From assembly GCF_020026915.1 (NCBI RefSeq), contig NZ_JAINUY010000001.1, forward strand, positions 558,001 to 622,000: a stretch of DNA of 64,000 nt, given 5' to 3'. The translations under genes and the position numbers were made by a program. Below the pieces are notes generated by a model, which searched no databases, had not been told where the DNA came from, and was given only the letters and a program-made list of their open reading frames with translations. Source of the DNA: Flavobacterium potami. Lineage in GTDB: Bacteria > Bacteroidota > Bacteroidia > Flavobacteriales > Flavobacteriaceae. Numbering within the stretch: position 1 is the first letter of the stretch; every line of letters starts with the position of its first letter. Below are positions 8,164 through 16,900 of this stretch, piece after piece.

Positions 8164-9255
8164 CTAAATTCTTTCGGTTAATACGGAGACAATTTTGTTG
8201 TCAGGAAAAAATTCTTTTAAAATTACTTTAATCATTGTAAAAGCCGGAACAGCGATAATCATACCTACTATTCCAAATGTGATACCACTGATTAAGATAA
8301 TCAAGAAGATTTCTAACGGATGCGAATTTACACTTTTTGATGAAATTATCGGCTGACTGATGTTGTTGTCAATTGCCTGAACCAACAAAAATCCTATAAC
8401 TACGTAAATGGTCTTTGGAAGAATTTCAGATTGAAAATCCATTCCAATCATGCTGATCATGGTTAAAATAGCAGCCAAAGTCGTTCCGATAATTGGTCCT
8501 AAATAAGGTATAATGTTTAGAATGGCACATAAAAAAGCAATTACAAAAGCATTTTTATTTCCAAAAATCAATAAAACGATAAGATAAAGAACAAACACCA
8601 CGATTAATTGTAATAATAAACCAACGAAATATCGGGTCAATAAATGGTTGATTTTAGTAATCGAATTCAATATTTTATCTTCATTAGAATCAGGAAGAAT
8701 TCTTCTTGCCTGATCTTTAAAAATGGCCTGATCTTTAATAAAAAAGAAAGTAATAAAAAATACAGATACCAATCCCATTCCCATATCGGCCATGAAATTG
8801 ATGATCGAATTAATAAATCCCGTAAAATAACTAAAATCCAATACTGAAGTTAGTTTAGAATCTTTTATGACTTTATTTAAATCAATATGCTGAATGTTGA
8901 AATATTCTTCCAGATGTTTTTCTGTTTCCATGAATTTAGACTGCAGATGAGCTGTATCTAACAAGGCTAAATTATTTGCTTGTGAAATAATTAAAGGAAC
9001 AAAAAGCAGAATAAAACCTACGATTAGAAAAATAAAAAAGATAATGGTAGTTGAGGCCGCCATTGAATTGCTGAATTTTAGTTTGTTCTTTAAAAATAAA
9101 ATTAGCGGATTTGCAAGCAGGCATAAAAGCAGAGAAACACATAAGTAAACAATTACGGTTTGTATGCTATATAAAAAATATAAAACGATGCCAATTATTA
9201 AGATAGTTGCTAAAGCTCTTAAAATTCCGTTAGAAATAGTTTTTGACGTGATCAT
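8164..9255 (-). CDS. AI-2E family transporter (PerM/UPF0118)
   Basis: A 363-aa polytopic inner-membrane protein with about eight hydrophobic segments in the order typical of this family: two at residues 13-50, one at 62-90, a soluble loop at 95-150, then a C-terminal cluster from 200 to 345. The family signature region is visible as NIIPYLGPIIGT in the second half. Members export autoinducer-2, sodium/protons or unknown solutes; the name does not prove AI-2 transport. It is the first gene of a likely three-gene minus-strand transcript with the methyltransferase and the secreted protein. Confidence 0.9.
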   Translation of the reverse strand: MITSKTISNGILRALATILIIGIVLYFLYSIQTVIVYLCVSLLLCLLANPLILFLKNKLKFSNSMAASTTIIFFIFLIVGFILLFVPLIISQANNLALLDTAHLQSKFMETEKHLEEYFNIQHIDLNKVIKDSKLTSVLDFSYFTGFINSIINFMADMGMGLVSVFFITFFFIKDQAIFKDQARRILPDSNEDKILNSITKINHLLTRYFVGLLLQLIVVFVLYLIVLLIFGNKNAFVIAFLCAILNIIPYLGPIIGTTLAAILTMISMIGMDFQSEILPKTIYVVIGFLLVQAIDNNISQPIISSKSVNSHPLEIFLIILISGITFGIVGMIIAVPAFTMIKVILKEFFPDNKIVSVLTERI

Positions 9256-9311
9256 GTTTAAAATTTAGAATATAAATATAGGAAAAAGCATTTTAAAATC
9301 CAGACTTAAAC

Positions 9312-9342
9312 AAAAAAAGCGAGATGAATTTCATCTCGCTTT
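9312..9342 (-). terminator. Terminator of the M43 protease gene
   Basis: An AAAGCGAGATGAA / TTCATCTCGCTTT hairpin is followed, in the minus direction, by a run of T (seen as AAAAAAA at 9312-9318). It lies just after the protease stop codon. Confidence 0.85.
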
Positions 9343-9362
9343 CTATACTATTTTGTTAGCAA

Positions 9363-10322
9363 TTATTGTGCAAATGCAGCTCTAGCACCTCCAGATGTAA
9401 AAATTGCTGCAATTCTGTTTTTTTGTCCAGTTGAAAACATGTACATCGCTGCATCATCAACATAGTCCATGTAGTTCATAGTCATTTCTACAGGGTTTCC
9501 AGAACATGTACTGTAATGAGGATATGCAGGTACACCATAGTTTTCTTCATTGTGAGTTGGGGTATCGGCAACTAAGTCGCTTCCGCAAGTTGCATCTCCC
9601 CAAATGTGGCGTAAGTTCATCCAGTGACCAACTTCGTGAGTTCCTGTTCTTCCTAAGTTGAATGGAGCATTTGCAGCACCAGACAATCCGAAATAACGAG
9701 AATCGATAACAACCCCGTCTGTAGAAGAAGCTCCGCCAGGAAATTGTGCATAACCTAATATTCCTCCACCAATACTACAAGACCAAAGGTTTAGTTTTGT
9801 TGTTGGAGATGTTGGTGCAATACCGCCCTGAGCAGTTTTTTTCATCGCATCATTAGTTCCCCAAGAAGTTTTGGTAGTCGATTTTCTAATGATTTGATCT
9901 AGCTTAAAGGTAATTCCAACGTTAGCTTTAACTCCTGAAAATAATGCTGGTACATTATTGTAATCAGAGTTTAAAGCATTGAAATCTTTGTTTAATACAT
10001 CGATTTGAGATTGAATTTGAGCGTCTGAAATATTTTGTGCAGCCGTTCTGTCAAGAACATTCACTACAATTGGAATTTCAATTTTGCCATTTACCAAACG
10101 ACCTGTAAAATTTGAGCCACCGTGTTTTGCAGTAAAAGTTTCAATTTCATTCATTCTAATAGCCAGCATCGGATCAGCTTTAAGTTGTGCTTCTAAAACT
10201 TCTTGTGTTGCGCATCCGCGTCGAGAAGCAATTGCTGTTTCTGGATTTGTAGATTCAGATTGTTCGTTTTGACAAGCAAACAGCATTAAAGCCGCAAATG
10301 TGGTAATAATAACTTTTTTCAT
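9363..10322 (-). CDS. Secreted M43 (pappalysin-type) zinc metalloprotease
   Basis: A 319-aa lipoprotein-type precursor (hydrophobic residues 5-16, LFAC with Cys17). The catalytic zinc motif is complete: HEVGHWMNLRH at residues 229-239 (His229, Glu230, His233, His239), followed by GD243, and the Met-turn Met285 lies in MNYMDYVDD. This is the M43 cytophagalysin/pappalysin subfamily, common in Flavobacterium. Residues 20-75 may be a propeptide. No T9SS C-terminal domain is visible, so the protein is probably surface- or periplasm-anchored. It stands alone, with its own terminator. Confidence 0.9.
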   Translation of the reverse strand: MKKVIITTFAALMLFACQNEQSESTNPETAIASRRGCATQEVLEAQLKADPMLAIRMNEIETFTAKHGGSNFTGRLVNGKIEIPIVVNVLDRTAAQNISDAQIQSQIDVLNKDFNALNSDYNNVPALFSGVKANVGITFKLDQIIRKSTTKTSWGTNDAMKKTAQGGIAPTSPTTKLNLWSCSIGGGILGYAQFPGGASSTDGVVIDSRYFGLSGAANAPFNLGRTGTHEVGHWMNLRHIWGDATCGSDLVADTPTHNEENYGVPAYPHYSTCSGNPVEMTMNYMDYVDDAAMYMFSTGQKNRIAAIFTSGGARAAFAQ

Positions 10323-10611
10323 AATAATTTGGGTTTTTTGTTATAAAAATATTATTTGGTTGAATAATTACGCAATTTTATAACAAAACGTTTTGTCAGC
10401 AAAATATTATGATATATTTTTTGTGAGAATTTTAACCAACCCTTACAGTTGTTGATTCTTACAAAAACACACTTAAAAATATTAATAAGTTATTTCTTTC
10501 TTTTTGTTTTTATTGGTGCATTTTGTCTTGATTTTTTGCACTTTATCGATTTTTGTTTGGATTTATAATTTTGAATTCCAGCTAAAAATTAACAAAAAAG
10601 GCAAAAATATT

Positions 10612-11109
10612 CTACAAAGAAGTAATTTCATATAGTGCAATACTGGCAGCCTGAACCACATTCATACTGCTATTTTTGCCAAACATATTGATGTGTACAA
10701 TTTGGTGGGAAAGTTTAAGAAGTTCATCGGAAATCCCATTTATTTCGCTGCCGATTAAAAGCGCGATTTTTTTATTTTGCGGAATGTTAACTTCTTTCAA
10801 AGGTTTGCTGTTGGATGCGATTTCCAAGGAGATAATTTCGAAATCATTATCTAAAAGAAAAGATTGAAGTTCATTGAAATCTTCAATTACAGAATGAGCA
10901 ACATGAAGATGTGTGCTTCGGGAAGTTTTATTGATTTTACGTGGTGTCAGTGGAATATCTTTTCCAAAAAAGATGATATTTTCAACTCCGAAAGCTTCAG
11001 AAATTCTAAATAAAGAACCAATATTTTGCTGAAAGTAAATGTGGTCACAAACCAAAGTAATGGGAAATGTTTTTCTTTCAAATTGATTTTCTTCGTGAGT
11101 AAGCTGCAT
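10612..11109 (-). CDS. SpoU/TrmH-family RNA 2'-O-methyltransferase
   Basis: A 165-aa SPOUT methyltransferase. The three SpoU motifs are present: NIGSLFRISEAFGV (motif 1, residues 30-43), ALLIGSEINGIS (motif 2, residues 115-126) and NMFGKNSSMNVVQAASIALY (motif 3, with Asn-Ser-Ser-Met-Asn). The protein is short and lacks an N-terminal L30e-like domain, so it resembles TrmL/TrmH-like single-domain enzymes that methylate tRNA ribose. The exact RNA target cannot be read. It is monocistronic, followed by a noncoding stretch and preceded by a tandem-repeat region. Confidence 0.9.
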   Translation of the reverse strand: MQLTHEENQFERKTFPITLVCDHIYFQQNIGSLFRISEAFGVENIIFFGKDIPLTPRKINKTSRSTHLHVAHSVIEDFNELQSFLLDNDFEIISLEIASNSKPLKEVNIPQNKKIALLIGSEINGISDELLKLSHQIVHINMFGKNSSMNVVQAASIALYEITSL

Positions 11110-11117
11110 TTTTTGTT

Positions 11118-11292
11118 AGTGAGTTGTAATTAGTGAGTAGTAATTAGTGAATAGTAATTAGTGAATAGTAATTAGTGAATAGTAATTAGTGAATAGTGAA
11201 TAGTATTGAGAGTTGTTTTTACTTTTTTTAATAGATGAATAGCTAATTACTAATAACTAGTTACTAATCACTAGTAAATAGTTACTAATCAT
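11118..11292. repeat. 14-bp tandem repeat with a reversed counterpart
   Basis: Six 14-bp units follow one another from 11118 to 11201. The consensus is AGTGAATAGTAATT; units 3-5 are identical, units 1-2 have G for A at one site and unit 6 is degraded. From about 11232 to 11292 the same words recur in the complementary sense (TTACTAATCACTAGT, AGTTACTAATCA). The transcript of either strand could fold back. There are no spacers and no ORF. Confidence 0.85.
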
Positions 11293-11300
11293 TTATACGA

Positions 11301-11939
11301 CTAATTAGTAAAAATATAATTGATAATGTTAGCACCCATTTTTAGGGCTTTGTCTCTTACGTTTGCCGGATCATTATGTACTTCGGCGTCTTCCCAGCCG
11401 TCGCCTAAATCACATTCGTAAGTGTAGAGTAAAACCAATTTGTTATCGATGAAAATTCCAAATGCCTGCGGACGAGTTCCGTCATGTTCGTGAATTTTTG
11501 GTAATCCGTTTGGAAAGGGAAATGGTTTCTGAAAAATGGCATGATTTGCCGGAATTTCAACTAAACTATTATTTGGAAATATCTTTTTAATCTCTTTTCG
11601 AATAAATTGATCCATTCCGTAATTATCATCAATATGAAGAAAACCACCTCCGGTTAAATAATTTCTCAAATTAGTAACATCTGCATCACTGAAAACTACA
11701 TTTCCATGACCTGTCATGTGCACAAACGGATAGGAAAGTAAATCTGGATTGCTAGGCTCGACAGTTGACGGTTTATTATTGATGCGCGTACTGATATTAG
11801 CATTACAAAAACTAATTAGATTCGGCAAAGAAGTCGGGTTGGCATACCAATCGCCGCCGCCGCTGTATTTAAGCAAAGCGATTTCCTGAGAATAGGAAGA
11901 AACAGAAATAAATAATAAGAAGTAAAATAATTTTTTCAT
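11301..11939 (-). CDS. Secreted DUF4159 protein
   Basis: A 212-aa exported protein with a signal peptide (residues 1-17, SSYSQ). The mature part matches the DUF4159 type: ALLKYSGGGDWYANPTSLPN at the start, then PFVHMTGHG, GGFLHIDDNYG and a C-terminal YTYECDLGDGWED. The glutamine-amidotransferase-like core (MTGHG then GGGFLHIDD) resembles ThuA and VWA-associated proteins. Function is unknown; members are often near aerotolerance (BatA-type) genes in Bacteroidota, but none are seen here. Confidence 0.85.
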   Translation of the reverse strand: MKKLFYFLLFISVSSYSQEIALLKYSGGGDWYANPTSLPNLISFCNANISTRINNKPSTVEPSNPDLLSYPFVHMTGHGNVVFSDADVTNLRNYLTGGGFLHIDDNYGMDQFIRKEIKKIFPNNSLVEIPANHAIFQKPFPFPNGLPKIHEHDGTRPQAFGIFIDNKLVLLYTYECDLGDGWEDAEVHNDPANVRDKALKMGANIINYIFTN

Positions 11940-11950
11940 TTATTGTTTGT

Positions 11951-12052
11951 TTTGTCATTTCGACGAAGGAGAAATCACACTAGAAACTCCTCATAGTTTG
12001 TCGCCAATCTTTGTCAAATCGAGTGTGATTTCTCCTTCAGCGAAATGACAAA
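11951..12052. repeat. Long imperfect inverted repeat
   Basis: Two 31-base arms (11951-11981 and 12022-12052) are complementary at 29 positions, mismatching only at an adjacent pair (AC versus CT). They flank a 40-base loop. The arms contain GAAGGAGAAATCACACT. It sits between two same-strand genes and has no coding potential. Words of this kind recur between genes in Flavobacterium, so it is probably an interspersed palindromic element. Confidence 0.85.
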
Positions 12053-12056
12053 TTAT

Positions 12057-12761
12057 TTATTCATTAAAGAAAACAACACTATGACAAGCCACAACAGCGG
12101 CTGTTTCTGTTCTTAAACGTGTATTTCCTAAAGTTACAGGCTTGTAATTGTTTTCTAAAGCCAATGCAATTTCTTTTTCAGAAAAATCGCCTTCTGGACC
12201 AATTAAAATTGTTACGTCTTCATTTGGTTTTAAAACCTCTTTTAATGATTTTTTATCGGTTTCTTCGCAATGTGCAATTAATTGCAAACCTTTATTTTGT
12301 TGTTTAATAAATTCTTTAAACGAAATTGCCTCGTTTAATTTGGGTAGAAAAGTTTCATTGCATTGTTTCATTGCTGAAAGAATGATTTTTTCAAAACGAT
12401 CGCGGTTTATTACTTTTCGTTCAGAACGATCGCAGAAAATAGGAGTTATTTCTTGAATACCGATTTCAGTTGCTTTTTCTAGAAACCACTCAAAACGATC
12501 ATTCATTTTGGTTGGCGCAACGGCTAAATGTAAATGAAATTTAGGTTTTTCTGCATTGGTTATCGAAATCACTTCAACCGTACATTTATTGTCGGAAGCT
12601 AGCGTAATTTGTGTTTCAAACAATAATCCCGAACCGTTTGTAACGTGAAGGATGTCTGAATCTTTTTTTCGCAAAACTTTTATAATGTGACGACTTTCCT
12701 CTTTGTCAAAAGAAAAACTTTGTGTTGTTTCGTCTATATTCGGATTAAAAAATAACTGCAT
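12057..12761 (-). CDS. rsmE: 16S rRNA (uracil-1498-N3)-methyltransferase
   Basis: A 234-aa SPOUT enzyme. The N-terminal PUA-like domain (residues 1-70) includes HIIKVLRKK. The C-terminal methyltransferase knot carries LLIGPEGDFSEKE and LGNTRLRTETAAVV, the RsmE signature. The KMNDRFEWFLEKATEIGI helix is also typical. It methylates N3 of U1498 in 16S rRNA. It lies two bases downstream of tsaD on the same strand and is likely co-transcribed with it. Confidence 0.95.
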   Translation of the reverse strand: MQLFFNPNIDETTQSFSFDKEESRHIIKVLRKKDSDILHVTNGSGLLFETQITLASDNKCTVEVISITNAEKPKFHLHLAVAPTKMNDRFEWFLEKATEIGIQEITPIFCDRSERKVINRDRFEKIILSAMKQCNETFLPKLNEAISFKEFIKQQNKGLQLIAHCEETDKKSLKEVLKPNEDVTILIGPEGDFSEKEIALALENNYKPVTLGNTRLRTETAAVVACHSVVFFNE

Positions 12762-12763
12762 GA

Positions 12764-13786
12764 TTAAAATTGAATTCTTGCTTTAGAAACCACTGCAGAA
12801 GTTTCAAAACGATTTGATAAGTACTTTTGATAGCCTACAATTCCGATCATTGCAGCATTATCTGTTGTATATTCGAATTTAGGAATGAAAGTTTTCCAGC
12901 CGTATTTGCTTTCTGTTTCTTTCAATGTATTTCTAATTCCAGAATTTGCAGAAACTCCGCCACCAATAGCGATTTGAGTGATTCCGGTCTCTTTAACCGC
13001 TAGTTTTATTTTATCCATTAAGATTTCGATAATAGTATGCTGGATAGAAGCACAAATATCATTCAGGTTTTCTTCAATAAAATTCGGATTTTCCTGTTTG
13101 TTTTTTTGAATGAAATACAAAATGGCCGTTTTTAATCCAGAGAAACTAAAATCAAGTCCAGGAACTTTTGGTTTTGTAAAAGCAAAAGCTTTCGGATTTC
13201 CTTCTTTTGCATATTTATCAATCAAAGGCCCGCCCGGATAAGGAAGTCCGAGAATTTTGGCGCTTTTGTCAAATGCTTCACCTACAGCATCATCGGTTGT
13301 TTCTCCAATTATTTCCATATCAAAAAAGCTATTCACTTTTACGATTTGAGTATGTCCGCCGCTTATTGTTAAGGCTAAAAATGGAAATTCTGGTTTGTCG
13401 TATCCTTCTTCATCAATAAAATGAGCCAAAATGTGCGCATGCATATGATTTACAGCGATTAAAGGCACTTTTAAAGCCAATGATAATGATTTGCTGAAAG
13501 AAGTTCCAACCAATAGAGAACCCATTAAACCTGGACCTTGCGTAAATGCGATTGCGCTTAACTGTTCTTTTTGTACATTTGCTTTGCGAAGTGCAGCGTC
13601 TATAACGGGTACAATATTCTGCTGATGTGCTCGAGAAGCCAATTCAGGAACAACACCGCCGTATTGATTATGAATTAATTGATTGGCTACAACATTTGAC
13701 AATACTTTGTCGTTATGTAAAACCGCGGCAGCAGTATCATCGCATGAACTTTCGATGGCTAGAATAAAAACCTCTGGATTTTGCAT
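12764..13786 (-). CDS. tsaD: tRNA N6-adenosine threonylcarbamoyltransferase
   Basis: A 340-aa ASKHA-fold protein that makes t6A37 in ANN-decoding tRNAs together with TsaB/TsaE. I chose the ATG at 13786 because it begins MQNPEVFILAIESSCDDTAA, the usual family start; an upstream ATG at 13819 would add 11 untypical residues. The metal-binding NHMHAH lies at 113-118, with ALTISGGHTQIV and a late TTDNAAMIG as further signatures. Length matches the family. It probably leads a two-gene operon with rsmE. Confidence 0.95.
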   Translation of the reverse strand: MQNPEVFILAIESSCDDTAAAVLHNDKVLSNVVANQLIHNQYGGVVPELASRAHQQNIVPVIDAALRKANVQKEQLSAIAFTQGPGLMGSLLVGTSFSKSLSLALKVPLIAVNHMHAHILAHFIDEEGYDKPEFPFLALTISGGHTQIVKVNSFFDMEIIGETTDDAVGEAFDKSAKILGLPYPGGPLIDKYAKEGNPKAFAFTKPKVPGLDFSFSGLKTAILYFIQKNKQENPNFIEENLNDICASIQHTIIEILMDKIKLAVKETGITQIAIGGGVSANSGIRNTLKETESKYGWKTFIPKFEYTTDNAAMIGIVGYQKYLSNRFETSAVVSKARIQF

Positions 13787-13979
13787 ATAAAGGCACAAAT
13801 TTTGAATTATATTTGACAAACCAAATGATAGTATCGTTTGGTTTAAGCAGTGTCCAAAATTAAAGAATTTTTATCAAAAACAGTTGTTCTTTATCTGTCC
13901 AAAATAAATTTAAAAGAAAACTAAAATTAAAACAGCTATAAAAACAGTAAAGAAAATAATATCAAGAACCCTATTTGGG

Positions 13980-16900
13980 TTGATTTTACTTGTATTAGCA
14001 CTTGCTATCATACTTTCTTTACCTGTTGTTCAGACTCAGATTGCCAATTATGTCACCAATTCTTTAAATGAGGATTATAAAGTAAACATTAGTGTTGAAA
14101 AAACAGCAATCAATATTTTTGGTGGCGTAAAACTTAAAAATGTGATGATTTTGGATCATCACAAACAAACGCTTATTTATTCGGATATCATTACAACCGA
14201 TATCGCCAGTTTCAGTAGGTTATTAGATGGAGATTTGATTTTTGGAGATTTACGTCTCAACGGTCTGATTTTTAATTTGAAAACGTACAAAGGCGAAGAC
14301 GAAAACAATATTAATAAGTTTATCAAAGCATTTGAAGTTGAAAATACACCTAAGAAAAAATCAACGAAACACTTTCTTTTAACGGCAAAAAACGCATATA
14401 TCGAAAAAGGAAGATTTTCTGTCGTCGATGAAAACAAAACGACTCCTAAGTTTTTAGATTTCACTAAGTTAAATGCCTATATCAGCGACTTCAAATTATA
14501 TGGTCCAAATGTAAATACGACAATTCACAGATTTTCATTTATGGATCATCGTGGTTTGTACGTGTCCAATTTTGCTGGGAAATTCAGTTATACCAAAAAA
14601 CAGATTAAAGTCGAAAATCTTGCTGTTAAAACCAAGCGATCTTCACTTTATGGAATTGCGATTTTAAATTATAAACCTTCTGATTTTATTGATTTTACAG
14701 ATAAAGTGAAATTTAATGTGGTTTTAGATTCTGCTTCAATTGCTACAAATGACATTCGCCATTTTTATGATGGTTTGGGTAAAAATCAGCATTTTAAAAT
14801 CAAAACAAAATTAAATGGTCCGTTAAACGATTTAACGCTTTCTAAATTGAGATTAAGCGACACCAACGGATCAAAAATTAATGGAACAATCAATTTTAAA
14901 AATCTTTTAGGCAGCAAAACCCAAAAGTTTTTTATGGATGCAAAGTTTGATAAACTGCTTTCTAGTTATGATGATCTGGCAATTTTACTTCCTGAAGTTT
15001 TAGGTAAAAAACTTCCAAAAGAACTTAAAAGAATTGGGAAATTTAATATAGTAGGAAAGGCTAAAGTTTCTACAACAGCTTTAGAAACCAATTTCAAAAT
15101 GGCAACCGATCTCGGAAACGGAAAAGTCGATCTTCATATGAATAATATGGATTTTATTGACAAGGCGTCGTATTCGGGAAATATTGTACTGGATAATTTT
15201 GATGTGGGAGCGGTTTTAGGAAGGGAAGATCTTGGGAAAACGAGTCTGAATTTAGATGTTGACGGTGTTGGTTTTACAGAAAAATATCTGAATACTATTG
15301 TAAAAGGAGATATTTCAAAATTAGATTATAATAAATATACCTATAATAATATTGTTGTAAACGGAAATTTTAAACTTCCTTATTATAAAGGACAAATTGC
15401 GATAAATGATCCAAATCTGAATTTAAGTTTTGATGGTTTATTGGATTTAAGTAAAAGAGAAAATCGTTATGATTTTCATATCAATGTTGAAAATTCCGAT
15501 TTAAGAAAACTGAAATTTATTGGCGATTCAATTTCTCATTTCAAAGGAGATGTGGTCGTTCAGTTAACTGGAAATTCTATCGAGAATCTTCAGGGAGATA
15601 TTTTTATAAATGATGCAGAATACCAAAACCCAAAAGCGACTTACGTTTTTGATCAGGTAAATTTAAATTCAAGCTTCGATGCCGATCGATTGAGAACCAT
15701 TACCATAAGTTCAAATGATGTTGTAGATGGAAAAATTGTGGGTAAATTTAGATTTGATCAATTGGATAAATTGGTTATGAATTCCATTGGTAGTTTGTAC
15801 ACCAATTATAAGCCTTATAAAGTTAAAAAAGGACAGTTTCTGCGTTTCAATTTCCGCGTTTATGATAAAGTCGTTGAGATGCTTTATCCGGAAATTAATA
15901 TAGATTCTTCAACAGTTGTAAGAGGAAAGATTGATTCGGATTTGCAGGAGTTTAAATTTCGTTTTCGATCTAAAAAAATTACTGCGGCCAAAAATACATT
16001 CGATAATATCCGTGTAAATATTGATAATAAGAACCCGCTTTATAATGCTTATGTCGAATTAGATAGCATAAAGACTCCATATTATAAAGTTCGTGACTTT
16101 AATTTAATCAATGTTACTTCTAAAGACACGCTTTTTGTTCGTTCTGAATTTAAAGGTGGAAACGAAGGAGAAGATTACTTTAATCTCGACTTGTATCATA
16201 CTATCGATAAAAACAAGAATAATATAGTCGGAATTAAGAAATCTGAAATGAAGTTTAAAGACTATATATGGTATTTAAACGAAGAATCGGGCGAGGATAA
16301 TCAGATTGTTTTTGATCAGTATTTTAAAAATTTCACCTTTGATAATATCGTTTTGTCACATGAAAATCAGAAAATTGATTTGAATGGTGTCATTAAAGGA
16401 ACCGAGTATAAAGATCTCGAACTGAATTTTGAAGATGTTGATATTAATAAAATTACACCTTTGAATTCTAAGTTTGTTTTTAATGGTAATTTGAATGGAA
16501 AGGTTAATTATAAGCAGAATAAAAATGTTTATCAGCCCACGGCATCCATAAAGATTGATCATTTAGTATTGAATAAAACGGAATTGGGTACGCTTAATTT
16601 TGATATTTCGGGAGATGAAACTTTTAGAAAATTCACAGTCAATTCGTCTATACAAAATGGTTTTACAGAGTCGTTTAGGGCAGGCGGAACTTTTGCAATA
16701 GAAAATAAAGAAACCATTATGGATATGAGTCTGAAACTAGAAGGATTCAATCTGGCTACTTTAGGAACTATTGGCGGTGATGTTCTTTCAAATATTAGAG
16801 GTTCGGTTTCTGGAAATGCGGCTGTTGTAGGAAATTTGAAAAAACCAGAAATAAACGGAAGATTGTATGTTGAAAAAGCAGGAATGACAATTCCTTACTT

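Noticed and set aside
11118..11201. CRISPR array
   Set aside because: The 14-bp units are directly adjacent with no unique spacers, and there are no cas genes in the window.
11951..12052. Insertion sequence with terminal inverted repeats
   Set aside because: Only about 40 bases lie between the arms, so there is no room for a transposase; kept as a palindromic repeat.
12148..12456. A 102-codon plus-strand frame within rsmE
   Set aside because: It is antisense to a well-conserved methyltransferase, and its translation looks like low-complexity shadow sequence.
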